Assembly: GCA_036936605.1 (NCBI GenBank)
Contig: JAUPFV010000003.1
Location: 101,379,278 to 101,443,277 of the forward strand
DNA: 64,000 nucleotides
From: Limnanthes douglasii subsp. nivea
Taxonomy: Eukaryota > Streptophyta > Magnoliopsida > Brassicales > Limnanthaceae
Direction: 5' to 3'
Each line of letters opens with the position of its first letter. The first letter of the stretch is position 1. This document shows positions 45,252 through 58,229 of the stretch, one piece after another. The notes beneath the pieces were generated by a model, which was not told the DNA's origin, searched no databases, and saw only the letters and a program-made list of their open reading frames with translations. The translations under genes and the position numbers were made by a program.

Positions 45252-47685
45252 AGTAGTTCAAATAATCTAGAAGGTTTATCCATAGAGGGTTCTGTTGATA
45301 TATAGGCATAAACTTGTAGGTTTTGCTGAATTTCCTCTATTACGATTGAGACCTACATGTATCTTTGGTTCATGTTGAGATAGACTGATGCATAACTTTT
45401 TTGAGGTTGTTGCGGGAGTGAAAGTTCTTGATAAAGAATTAGTTAGACTTCTACTTGTATTACCAAAACATGAAAATACCCAAGACTTGCTAATGATTCA
45501 GGTCGAGCATTAAGGAGGGTTGTTGGGAGTTTCACTGCACCCTAAAGTAAGGAGGAACCTGTTGATTGCAGCGTAAAAAAATCTTGTTGAAGATTCAGCT
45601 GAAATGCCAGAGGAGCCTTCTGATAATTTGGTTGGAGTCATAGTGGTACTACTAGAAGTTGTTCCCCATTCAGATAGAGTTGAACGCTTGCTGGTAATCC
45701 GGCATGCCTTTCACCAAGATCACGAGTAAATGGTCATATCATTCAGACTTGCACCCGTATGCTTTTACCATCATGTTTTGACACATGAGTGTTCCACATT
45801 CTTTTATTTTTATCTTCCACCAGCGCATTCGGCTATGGACGGATAATCCTAAACCTTATTTTTCTTTGTTGTTGGCAGCTCTAGCGTCTGAGGAATGGAT
45901 CTTGCACATGTTGGTGGTTAAAATGAGGCCCTTCTTTATCATAGAGCTTTTTGCGTCATTATTTTCCTCATCTTCATTCTCTTTTATACGCTCGATTACC
46001 AATCTTACTCGCGAGGTGGAAGTGGATAATATTGTCTGCTAAATTATAAAATTATCAGGCTTCTCATCGCGCAGGTCATGCGTCAGTTGTTGAAAATTCG
46101 TGTCCGGAGTTGCCGAATTTGGTGGCTGAAATCCTAGAATCTCCGATTCTACATCTAATTTGTTGTTATAATAAGTTTAATTGATACAAACTTTCAATAT
46201 CATTCGACGTATTTTTAGTATTGTTTGGTTTTATATACCCATTAATCAAAGTTTTTTTTTTGTTTCAAGATGAGTAAAATTTTACTGTTGAATTTTTTTA
46301 TCAATTTTTATTCTAATAACATAATAGATATCTGATAGTAAAATCTTTACGCGTCGTATAAAATTTTAGTTTAAATTATTTTGGTTACATCAAATTTTAA
46401 TATTTTTGTCATACGTTTGGCGATGTTAAAAAACGTTAACTACATGTACTATAAAAACCTCAATATTTTGGTGAAGTTTTTACGTCGTTATATAAGTTTA
46501 AACTGAATTACTGATATGGTATAAAATGTTCTTATAAAAAACATTTAATCTAATATTTTTATGATACGGTAAAAAAATTAACATTTCTATCAAAATACCT
46601 AATATCATCCGATAATAAACATATCATCTACTTTTATCTATGAATATTTATTTATTTTAATATTTATTATTTATTATTTATTATTTATTGAATACATTAA
46701 ATTTTATGTTTGCAAACAATTTCCACCCTTCTTTTTTAAAATGGAGTTGAAATAATATTGAACATTTTCAAAACTATAAAATATTTAATAAAAAATGGAT
46801 TATGATTCTAACAACCAACTTTTTTTTTTTTAAATAAAAATCAATTCTGTATAAAATAAAATGGTAGTTGTTTATCGTTGTACTTATCACGAGGTTGTTA
46901 GATGGTAATATTTTATTCCAAACATATTATATTTTAGGATTTTGACATTTATGATTGCAGAGGTCGGAAATGATTGTTCAAATCTTAATGTATAATTTTT
47001 TTTCATGTATTTCATATGGTCTTCCGTTGATAACTGTTTTTTGGTCAATACCGATAAATCGGGAGGCTTTTTTACTATTTGTATGAGTGAAACCCAATTT
47101 CGTTTTTGTTGTTTTTCTTTTCGGTTGTCTCTGAACTTTATATTTAAAAACTCAGAAACTAATATATGTAATAAATATTATACTAAAATGTGAAATAGAT
47201 CAGTGTTAATTTAATGATAACTTTAATTCCATGTAATGTACCTAATATATTTCTAACAAAAATATCAATATAGTTTCAATATTAGTTTATTATATGTACC
47301 TATACCCACGATAAAGCCTATGCTCCCGGTTTATTGCCATTATATTTTATGGCTTTTGGTATTATTTAGTGAATCATGTAAGTTGACGTCAAAAGAAACT
47401 CGGAACTACATAAAAAAATGCCAAGGAAATAATGAAGAATGATTATAGTGAAAAAGCAGTAGAGTATAATTAAGTCCCTACTAAGCGTATTATTGAGCGG
47501 CCACCGTTTAAAGGCGCCCCACCACCATAAGTCTTGTTGATATAGTGCATTAGTGTGTGATACTTAATCGAACGGCGGTTATCAGTCCGGTCTTGATCGC
47601 GAAGTTTTCAGATTTATTTTTTTTTACCGGATAAAACCATTAAGTTTTCCGTTAGATTCGATTTAGGTTTGCTTTGGTCTATTTA
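45252..47685. other. Flank of the Gypsy relic and AT-rich intergenic DNA
   Basis: 45.25-46.14 kb may hold the 5' leader or gag N-terminal remains of the relic to the left, with no recognisable motif. From 46.14 kb on it is AT-rich, with no gene or element I can support. Confidence 0.4.
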
Positions 47686-47689
47686 TATT

Positions 47690-48050
47690 TCAATTTGGTT
47701 TGGTTTGGTTAGTTATCGGTTCGGTTTGGTTTATTATTATAAAAAATAAATTCAATCATAATTTGTTTTCATTTTTTTTAAAATTGTTTTTAACTAATAA
47801 TTTTGGCAATATAATGTATAAAAAATCAATTTAAGAAAAAAGAAAGAATGAAAGCGATATTATTGGTTCGATTTTATATAGGTTCTACCAGTTTATCGGT
47901 TCTACCGGTTCAATTCTGTATCGGTTCTATCGGTTTATCGGTTTGGTATGTATCAGTTCTATCAGCTTATCGATTCGGTTCCGAACCAATTTCTATTTTA
48001 TTGTTTCGATTTCTTATCAGTTTTGGTTTTTAAAATGGAACCGTGTACAA
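47690..48050. repeat. GGTTCGGTTT / TATCGGTTCTACC simple-repeat region
   Basis: Repeated short blocks (TTTGGTTTGGTT, ATCGGTTCGG, and several TATCGGTT(C/T)TA(C/T)CGG variants). The same AACCGAAC-type composition appears in P450 intron 5. This is common low-complexity sequence in plant intergenic DNA. Confidence 0.7.
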
Positions 48051-48059
48051 TTAAGGTTC

Positions 48060-48064
48060 AATCT
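48060..48064. repeat. Target-site duplication AATCT (left) of the third Copia element
   Basis: AATCT here and AATCC at 53026-53030 agree at four of five bases. Confidence 0.65.
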
Positions 48065-51000
48065 TGTTGAATCAACATTCAACATATTTGTTTGACAATA
48101 TAAACTATTTGTCATGTTGCTTGTTAAGTACTTTGCATGCCGAATATGAGTCGAATAATTGTATAATGTCATGACAGTGCACTGTGTCTGCCAGTACAGT
48201 CTTGTGTATATGAACCCATTAGGCCATTATCTAGTAAGTTCTGTTTATTCCACATAAATATACTACTATGGCTACACCAAAACACAATCTCAAAATATGT
48301 AACTCAATTTAATCATAGTGAAACATTTTTCTCTGGTGGCGCCCATGAACGTAGACAATTGTCGAACCACGTTAAATCATGTGTTCTTTTCTTTTATTTG
48401 TTATATGCTTGAACATTGGTGATACATAGCATATTATTTCTAACAATTGTTATCAGATATTTGGTTGTGAAATTAGGTTTTGAAATTAGGTTTTGAAATT
48501 AGAGTTTCACAATGGTGTCTACAGTAATAAAATACAAGCTTGAAAAAATTGATGGAGGATCGAGCTATGCATTACGGAAGATTAACCTAAAATCTTCATC
48601 GGTAATGCAAGGGATGTGAAAGGTTGTGGAGAATAAGTTACCAGAAGAGATGAAAGAAGAGGAGAAGCAAAATCTTTAAGAAATGGCTTTACACTGAATT
48701 CTAATGCGTGTGAAAGACAACGTTTTTCACGAGATTAGTGGTGAGAATAGTGTTGCATACGCATGGAAGAAGCTGAAAGAACTTTACTAAGAGAAATTAG
48801 TGGTGAACATGTTATACTTGAAGAAGCGCTTGTACAATTTTAGACTGAAAGAAGGTATGTCCACAACTGAACACTTAGATAATTTTAAATCAATTATAAT
48901 GGACTTGGAGAACATTGATATCAACATTGGCGATGATGATCAAACTTTGTTTATCTTGAGATCGTTACCAACTCCCTATGAAAACTTCGTAGATACCATA
49001 ATGTATGGTAAGGATAAGTTAGCGCTAGCAGATGTGAAAGGGGCTCTTAAATCAAAAGAGTTGAGACAGTTTTAGCTAGACAATCAGGCGAAAGGGGAAG
49101 GTTTTATGACTACATGAATATCTAAAAGCAAAACGAGTTCTTCAAAAAGGAAGAAGTGGAGGTCCAAATAAAAATTAATAAACTCAAAATGTTATGAATG
49201 CGGTGAGCAAGGTCATTATAGGAGAGATTGTCCAAAACTAAATGGTAAGAAGGGAAATCAAAAGGAAAATGCAACAAACATTATTGAAGGTGTGAGCGAT
49301 TCCGACGATAGTAAAAATAGTGTTAGAGGAGATGTATTTTCCGTGAGTTCAGACAGTGGGAAAAAATCTTGGGTACTGGATAATGGCGCTACATATCACA
49401 TGTGTCAGTTCAAGCCGTCGTTCGATACTTACATGCCAATACATGGAACTCTCTATTTAAGGGAAAATCATAATAATCAAAATGTTTAATGGGGTTATTA
49501 GAATCGTGAAATGCTAGCATATTTATGTGTTAAAGAGAAATCTGATATCTCTTGGGACACTAGACTCTCGGGGTTACAAGTAGCATGTAGAAGACGGTGT
49601 AATCAAAGTGACAAAAGCCTCAATGATGTGTATGAAAGGCAGTTTGCAGAAGTGACTTTACATTCTTTAGGGAAGTATTTTTATGGGTGATGCTGCAGTA
49701 GCATTATTCGGGAGTAATAGCCAAAGTAGGCATGATCAAAATAAGTTGTAGCATTGGCGTCTTGGTCACATGAGTAACAAAGAATTAGCTATTTTGGGAA
49801 AAAGAGATTTGTTGTAAGGGTATAAAGCAGAAATATTGAGATTTTGTGAGCACTGTGTATTTGGTAAACAAACTAGAGACAGATTCATCAAATCGTTTGT
49901 TGGAAAGACTAAAGGTACAGTGGACTACATTCATTAAGATCTTTAGGGCCCAAGCAGAATTCCATCGAAGAACGGGGTGAGATACTACATGAGTTTGATC
50001 GATGATTATCCAATGGTGGCGTGGGTTTACTTTCTGAAAATGAAAGATGAGGCATATTCAACCTTTTTCAAATGGAATACGATGATTGAAAGGCAAACAT
50101 GAATAAAAATCAAACATCTTAGGACAAATAATGTGTTAGAAATTTGCAGCCGTGATTTCGATGAAGTTCTGAAAAGCTGAGGGAATAATGCACCATCGCA
50201 CTTGTTCTAAAACACAATAACAGAATGGGGACGCAGAAATAATGAACAAAACGCTTTGTGATAAGGCACGAAGTATGCTCTCGCATTTCGGTGTGAGAAA
50301 TGATTTTTGGGCTGAAATTATCAATACAACGTGTTACTTGGTGAATCAGTCTCCATCAACGACTATTGATTATAAAACTCATTTTGAGATTTGGTCTTGA
50401 CCGTCGGCTGGTTACGAACACTTGAGGGTATTCAGTTGTCTTGCGTATGCTCATGTGAGAGATGTAAGCTTGAGCCAAGGGAAAAATTGTGCATATTTCT
50501 AGGATATGCTACCATAATGAAGAGATATAGGTTATGGTGTACCTCTCTAAAGTCTCCAGGTTTTCTCATCAGTAGGGACGTGAATTTTAACAAGTTTGCT
50601 TTGATAGACAGTCAAAATGAAATAGGAGAAATGGTTTAATCACGATCGGTTGTGAGTGAACAGGTGGATCTTGAAGTAGAATCAGCTCCTAGCAGGTCCA
50701 ATATTTCGAGTGATTCTGAGGTGGATCCAGAATCAAGAGGTGAAATGTCAACATCGGATGATAGTGACGATGATGTGCCCAAACCAGAATAACAACCTTA
50801 TAGCATAACACTAAATAGAGAAAAAAGAGATAGTAGACTTCCAAAAATGTATGAGAATCTAGTTGCATATGTTGTCAGTTGCAGAAGAAGTCGAGATGTA
50901 GGAACCTAGTAGCTATATGGAAGTTATAGCAAGTTCGGAGGCATATAAATGGATTGGTACTATGGAAGAAGAGATTAAATTTCTACATAAGAATCAAACA

Positions 51001-53025
51001 CGGAAGCTTGTTGACTTACCTAAATGTCATAAGGTAGTAGGCAGCAAATGTGTGTTCAATAAAAATGAAATTAATCCAGGGGTTGAGGCATCTCGATTCA
51101 AGGCAAGATTAATCGCTAAGGGTTTTACTCAAAGGTAATGAATCGTCTTCAATAAAGTGTTTTCTACAGTGGTGAAACATAGTTTGATTCGAGTTTTTTT
51201 AACCATTGTAGTTTTGCTAGATTTAGAACTTGAATAGTTGGATGTGAAGATTGCATTTATATATGGTGAATTAGAGGAACGAATCTACATGAGACAGTCA
51301 TATGGATTTATCAAACCTAATATGGAGGATAAGGTTTATCTGCTGAAAAAGTCACTATATGTTTTGAAATAGTCACATAGGCAATGGTACACACATTGTG
51401 ATACATTCATGGTGTCAAAATGATTCATGAAGAGTCCATATGACAGTTGCGTGTATTATTAAAAGATGTCAGATGATTCTTATATTTACTTGTTGTTATA
51501 GGCAGATGGTATGCTTATTGTTGCTTGTAGTATGTCACATATTATGCAGATAAAGAAGCAGTTTAGTGCCAAGTTTGAGATGAATGATCTTGGTAGAGTA
51601 AAGAAGATTCTTTGTATGGAGATTATCAGGAACAAAAGTGTAGGATCGTTACATTTTGTCTCAATGAACCTATATTGATAAAGTGCTACAACGATTCAAC
51701 ATGTTTGATTTTAAGGTTGGTAGCATCCTATTTGCTGCTCATTTCAAGTTGACTGCATGAGAAGCTGCCAAGGACGATGCTGAGTTAGAACAAATGTTGA
51801 AGGTTCCATATTCAAGTGCAGTTGGTAGTATCATGTATGCTATGGTATGCATACGTTCTGATATTTCATATGTGGTTAGTGTAGTTAGCATGTATATGGG
51901 ATGTTATAGGAAAGAATATTGACATGCAGTGAAATAGATACTTCGGATCTTAAGAATACTGCGAGCGTTGGCTTAACTTTTAACAAGATTGATGTTGGTG
52001 GATCGCTGAATGATATTGCAGGATGTGTGGTTGGTTTTGTTGATTCCGACTTTGTAGGTGATATGGATAAAAAAATATCTCTAATATAATATTTATATAC
52101 TTTAGGTGAGAGTGCGATCAGTTGGAAAGCACAGTTGCAAGCTACTGTAGCTTTCTCTACAACAAAGGAAGATTACATGGCAATAACAGTAGCAATTAAA
52201 GAGGCAATATGGTTGCAAGGTTTGTTGGCAGATTTGGTCTTGGATAAGACTACTATAAAAGTATATTTAGACATTCAAAGTGCCATACACCTTACAAGGA
52301 ACCAGGTGTACCACGAGCGTACAAAGCACATATATGTCATGTATCATTTTATTCGTGATATAATATCAAAGGGAATTGTTGATGTGAGGAAAGTGTCTAC
52401 ACACGATAATCAACTGATTTAATGACCAAGGCGGTATCAGTTCGAGAATTTAGAGAGTGTCTAAATTGGATTGGTGTTTGCAGTATAGAATGAAGGCCTT
52501 AGGGGCATTTGGTGAGTCAGAAAAAAAGAGAAGTTTATTTGTTGATAGTGAAGAAAAGGTATTCGCATCAATGGAACAATTTGTTCATAGTGAAGAATCA
52601 ACATTCAACATATTTGTTTGGTCACCTTTTGTCATGTTGCTTGTTAAGTACTTTGCATGTTGAGTATGAGTCGAATAATTTCATAATATCATTACAGTGT
52701 ATCGTGTATGCCGGTACAGGCTTGTGTCATAGACTAGTATTGCGTATATGAGCCCATTATGCCATTATCTGGTAAATTCTATTTATTCTCTAAAATAGGC
52801 TACTAGGACTACACAAAAATACAATCTGAAAATCTGTAACCCATTTCTATCGCAGTGAAACACTTTTCTCTGGCGGCGCCCGTGGACGTAGACAATCGTC
52901 GAACCACATTAAATCCTGTGTTATTTTCTTTTATGCATTTTACTTTGTTCTTTTCTTTTCTTTTATGCATTTTATTTTGTTTGGTGCTTGAACATTAATG
53001 ATACATTGCATAGTGATTTGCAACA
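48065..53025 (+). mobile_element. Complete but decayed Ty1-Copia element
   Basis: 4961 bp: 5' LTR 48065-48445 (381 bp), internal gag-pol, 3' LTR 52591-53025 (435 bp). Both LTRs start TG and end CA and share ATCAACATTCAACATATTTG, CTTGTTAAGTACTTTGCATG and GTGAAACA near their ends. The 3' LTR is longer, with an extra TTCTTTTATGCATTTTA-type repeat (52926-52978) and a CATAGACTAGTATTGCG insert. A PBS remnant TGTTATCAGATA (48448-48459) resembles TGGTATCAGAGC. The LTRs are clearly diverged, so the insertion is old. Confidence 0.88.
48512..52422 (+). pseudogene. Copia gag-pol of the third element, inactivated
   Basis: Gag starts near 48512 (MVSTVIKYKLEKIDGGSSYA). A 91-codon open piece holds VNMLYLKKRLYNFRLKEGMS and EHLDNFKSIIMDLENIDINI. 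The zinc knuckle CYECGEQGHYRRDC is intact at 49190-49231. The protease active site reads SWVLDNGATYHMC near 49370, with DNGA in place of DSGA. Integrase (49.9-50.4 kb) is eroded; its end block runs to 50.6 kb. RT: TRKLVDLPKCHKVVGSKCVF and FKARLIAKGFTQR near 51000-51135; the YVDD site is destroyed (stop then ADG near 51500). RNase H: FSTTKEDYMAITVAIKEAIW, then SAIHLTRNQVYHERTKHI, at 52150-52420. More than ten in-frame stops. Confidence 0.9.
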
Positions 53026-56000
53026 AATCCGTTTCTTATCATTATGTTACAATCACGTTCCTCTGAGTATCCATAACCCCACTCGGTTGTACCAACCCAT
53101 ATTTTTCCTTTGGATTTTTTATCCTTCTTTTACAGGGATTTGAAAATTATGGCTCAGATTTGAGTCCAACTATAAAGAAACTTGAAATGTATTTGGAAAA
53201 CGAGTTAATAGAGTTCAAAAATATCCAAAAGATGATGATTATTATTATTATTGTTTTTTTTCTATTTTTATACTAATCTAATTAATTAACATGACATTAA
53301 AATAATTCGTTTAAGTTAAATTTTGACAATCCGCTAAGACTAACTAGTATAATGGATTTTGAAATATAAATATAAATTCGACATTTTAGCTTTGTACATT
53401 CTTTTAGTTTATAGTACAAAATACAATTATGTTGTCACAAGTCCGAAGTAGATTAAAATACAGTTGTCACTTTAGATTTGATTATATATATTATAAACAT
53501 TTTAAAGCTTTATATATATTTATGATTAATTTATTACACATTTTTCAAATTAAGAAAAAATAAATATATCAATGCAACAATGAAACCTTAATATTGTTTA
53601 TTATTATTTTAAATTGATTGAATTTTGTCCTATTAATTAGATATTTAAATTATCACTCTTAAATTTTAAGATTTGTTTTACCTATATTTGGTGTGTTGTC
53701 AACCTTTTATCTTTTTTGTTATTATAATAATAACAATTATTATTATTAAGTTTAAGCCTCATCAATTTAATTATATCAAAATTAAATATATATTCTTTTA
53801 ATGAAAAAAAAGTTTGAAACAACAAATTAGTGTTTACATCGATATAAGATTCATGATACATTTATCATGAAGAATGTACAAATCTATTTTATCACGAAGA
53901 TTCATATTATCACGAAGATTTTGTCATCATCATGGATAATTAGTTATGTCTTTTTTTCAATTTTCATTTTATTTTATTTTTGTTAGAGTTCTCGCTTAAG
54001 AAATTTTATTCTATAAAAATATTTTTTCTTGGTTTTCATGTCCTCCAATCATGTAAGTTAATGTTTCAATTTTTATAATCCTTAGATATCATTTGTTGTT
54101 CTTTTATATATTATTTAAAAATACTTTTCTTTAGAGCTAAAATCAAATTGACGTACATATTATTATTATTGTTGAAAATTGTATTGGAAATGATTTCTGA
54201 TTGACTATTTAAACTTCTTAACATTACATTTAAGAGATTAGTCCATGTTTTCTGCTTTTTTTCCAAACTATTTAGTCGAAATGTTTTGTTGTCATAAATT
54301 TTATATCGGGTACGCATAGAAGGTTTTTTTTTATATAATTCTTTCTTCAGAGATGTGTACTTTTGATCCTTTTTTATCATGAAAATATTGTTGTATGACA
54401 TATAAATGATATATGTAAATAATAATAGCTGATAAAATAGATTTATTAGAGGAAATAGACTAGTATTCAAACAGATAATGTGATTTCCTAATCTCTAAAA
54501 GAGGATGATCGTCGACAAATTAAAATTACGAAGGTTATCAATATTACATACATGTAATGTTAGTCGTGTTAACCAAAGATGATGATAAGAATAGTATTCA
54601 ACCTAGCTTTATAAGCATGCTTTCACTAGCACTAGCAAAAATTAATCAAACAAGATGAAACAAAGAGAATTTAACCTTATTATTGGTTTGATCTTTGAAA
54701 ACTGAACATATCTTTGTTCACGATGTTGATTTTGAAAGAATTTTGACGAACCAAAGTATAAACTACCGATATATAATTTATTTTGTCCTTGTACCACCGA
54801 TATGGTTGAATTTTCTATCATTATTGCACTGATTCTATTCGAGATTGATTCTCCCGCTACTTTTTGTTATCGATCCTTCACAAAGTTTATGGTTCAATTT
54901 TCTTCATACTTTTGCCTTATCTTCTCCTTAATTGTCACAAAAAATAGACGATTATAGGTTTTTAATTAAGTTTTTCAATCAAAATCAGAGAAAATAATAT
55001 CAAGAATCACTTTTGCGTTCTTTTCATTTTTATTAAATACTTTCGCCTTCTATTTTCCTTACTTCTCACTTTTGCTTTCTTTTACTTTTCTAAAAAGTAA
55101 AATAATATTGGTTTTTTAAAGGAAGACAAAAAATGTTCCCACAGACGACGCAATAGATGAGATAAAAACTTTATCAAGAACTCTAAAAATGTTTTCTAAA
55201 AAAAAGAATAGATTTTTAGAAAGATAATTTAACACAAAGTAAATGTATATATATATATGATTACATAAATAATTTTATAGTTATATTACTATCGGACTAT
55301 TATATCCTCAACATATACTTATTGCATTATAAATATTTTGTACGTTCGATACATTTTTTGGTTTTGAATTTGTTAAACCAACTAAAATTTCTTGAGGACG
55401 AACACTAACCATAGATATTTTCTTCTTTTTTACTTTTAATTTTTTTTCTCCAACACATTTCTAGAAGAAAGTTGCATGTGCATAATAATAGTATGCACAT
55501 AAAAATTGTAAAGATTATAATTTAAAACCAGCACGATAAATTAATTTGTAGACCGTTGCAAACAAAAGACAACATAACAGTATTCTTGGATTTCTTATTA
55601 TCATACAAACTTATATCGAATATGTATCAAAATTATTCCTCTAACCATTCTACCAAATTTGTGATTTATGGTTTAGTGTAATGTGCATGAATGTTGAAAA
55701 TGTATGAGTAATCTTCGAAAACACTCGAAACCACAATTGTTCCGTTTTCTTATAATTTTTTTGTTTTTTGCAAAATCTCAATCTCCTATAAAATTTATCG
55801 AAAAGTATGAATTTATTGAATTTTCATCATATTAAATATCTAAAAGCATAAATATATTAATAACATGAATATTTGTTTCCGTAAATATCATTTGGCGAAA
55901 TGGATTTAGTTTACATGCATTGATAATTTAGTATGTCCGCTATGGTCGGAATCCATAAAAAAATGTTGGATTCCAACCTAAAAACCAAAAATAAAGTACA

Positions 56001-57060
56001 CTTGTTGTGCGAAATACGTTATATAAATATGATAATTTATTTTTTATATATCTCAATTTTAGATTGTTTAATTTTTGGGATTTAAGTATAAATTTTTGTA
56101 ATATTTTTTTTTACTTTAAATTGAATATAAGTTAAAATGTTTAATTATTTGTGTTGAAATTATTTTAATTTCGTAACTAAATTAAAAATAAATTACATAA
56201 ATTTATCAATTAGACATGACACATAAAAAATTAAGTCGGTGAAAAATTAAATTAAAGGATAATCTATCAATAACAATCTGAAATCAAAACTATTCACGTA
56301 TAACAACTTAGGGTTTTAGAGAATATTAATAATCACCTAGTTTTAAAACTAAATCAGTGATGACTACATGAACTTTTTTTAATACTCATTATACCTTCGT
56401 ATTGTTACTATGATTCTGACCTATTTGTTTTATTTTTTCATTCGATCAATCTCATTTCTAATTTTAAATCTGTTTTTTATTCTTCCTTCGATCAATACCT
56501 TCTACTATGGTCGATCATTTATTTTTTGTTCTTTTTAATTTATCAATTGTTTATCCATTCACATGTGCCTTTCGTTTTATGTTTTATGTTTTTGGCATTT
56601 TGATTGTTTCAGGTTATTTTGTTATTGTTTTTATGATTATAATGATTCTTTATTTTCATATATCCACGTAAATATTTCGACAATTATATGAAAAAGAATG
56701 ATTATGGGTTTACAGATTTAGGTGTGAAATTGTGTGTTAACAGGTTGTGAAATTATGTTATAGGTGGTTGGATAAAAGGTTGCAAAATTATATTGTAGAT
56801 GGTTGCATAAAAGGGTTAAAAAATTACATTGTATTTGGTTATATAGAATACAAGTATAACCGAGTTGCGATTTTATGGTCTAATTGATTGTGTGATTACT
56901 TTACAAATGGTTCAGTTGTGGAATAACAATATATGAAGTAGTGATAAAATGAAATTAATACTTCAAACAAAAAAATTGTAGTTTAGAGACATGCAACTTT
57001 TAACATTATTGTGAATTTAACATACAAGTATCTACTAATACTTTATTGTATGTATATTGT
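53026..57060. other. AT-rich intergenic stretch without recognisable gene
   Basis: 4 kb of high A+T with poly-A/T runs and short local repeats such as TTATCACGAAGATT (53890-53925). One minus-strand frame of 119 codons (54111-54470) is rich in Asn, Lys and Leu with no motif, as expected by chance at this composition. Confidence 0.5.
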
Positions 57061-57067
57061 TAAGAAA

Positions 57068-57780
57068 TTAAATAAACATTTTAAATCTTTTCATTGTTGC
57101 AAAATCTGGTTCTAATATTTTTGGTATTTTTCTAGTTTCAATAAAGCACATTGTATATCCACACACAAAAGTTCCACAATCAACAGAAGTATGTCTCTGT
57201 TGTAGAATTTCTGAAGGACTTTCAATATTCATTGTTGGTTCTGGTATCATGAGAATACTTTCGATAAAGTATTTGTACTGCAAAAACAAGTTGGCACAAT
57301 CATTTGTATATTGTTTAAGAAAATATAAATATAAATTAAAAATGTTATATTTTGATAATACTTACCAAAATTTTAGCTGGCTTTATTGTTGGATTAGATT
57401 TATCGTGTAGTGCCAATTTCTAGTTGTATACAATACTTCATCTAAATCGAATACACATAATGTCCAATGATTTGATCTATTTGTAACTTTAGTTTTTGTA
57501 CATATTGGAACAATGATATATCTTGTTTATGTATGTATCATCTTGTTTATATCATCAATCATTGGTGACATTGATTTTATGTTGTATTAATGTCTATAAT
57601 ATATATATATATATATATATACAATTAAATAAATAGTAAAAAATAATAAATTTAATTTTAACTTAATAAATTAACTTACTAGTGCATGAGCTAATATGTA
57701 GATTGATTTTCCCCAATTTGGTAAATTTAAGTCATAAAGTTGTGAAGCATGTATATTATTATACTTAAGTATTCCAAGTT
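57068..57780 (-). pseudogene. Ulp1/C48 SUMO-protease-like fragment
   Basis: On the minus strand, near 57470, the motif NHWTLCVFDLDEVLY carries the catalytic His region of C48 peptidases. An apparent intron (GTAAGT at about 57363 to TTTTTGCAG at about 57281) leads to YKYFIESILMIPEP and then SVDCGTFVCGYTMCFIE, with the catalytic Cys in DCGTFVC near 57160. An earlier possible exon at 57780-57685 reads QLYDLNLPNWGKSIYILAHA. In plants such proteases occur as host genes and inside some MULE and CACTA transposons. No start or upstream domain was found, so it is called a fragment. It may be carried by a transposon or be the tail of a decayed gene. Confidence 0.6.
57598..57620. repeat. AT dinucleotide microsatellite
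   Basis: Alternating A and T for about 23 bp, within the Ulp1-like region. Confidence 0.85.
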
Positions 57781-58229
57781 GATGAATATGTATGCATAGA
57801 TGGCTGCAGAACAAAAAAAATAGAAAAGTGAAAAATTATGTGTTAACTACTTGTGAAAATACAAAGTGTTAACTAACTAGGTGCATAATTACGTACAATG
57901 TGGACGTGAAAATAAAAAAAAATTGGTTGCGAAATTAAGAGTAAGAAGGGTGCGTAAATACGATCAAATTTGGTGCGTAAATAGGATTTTAGGGTGTGAA
58001 ATACTTTTTAGTCCAACTCACCATAACTTGCAATTTCCATCATGTTTTATAATTGAACATAAAAACTTTTGGATTGAAATTATCATACAGAAGGATTGGT
58101 AACAAACTCAGATTTTTCTTTCATCTTCAAAATGAATAATTTTTTAAAATCTTCTTCTAACAATAATTTCTTTGTATTGTTATTGATTAGCCAATCATAT
58201 TTCCCTTCTATGCTTTTCTGTTCAAATTC

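Noticed and set aside
54111..54470. A 119-codon minus-strand frame in AT-rich DNA
   Set aside because: Low-complexity Asn/Lys/Leu composition, no recognisable motif, no neighbouring gene features.
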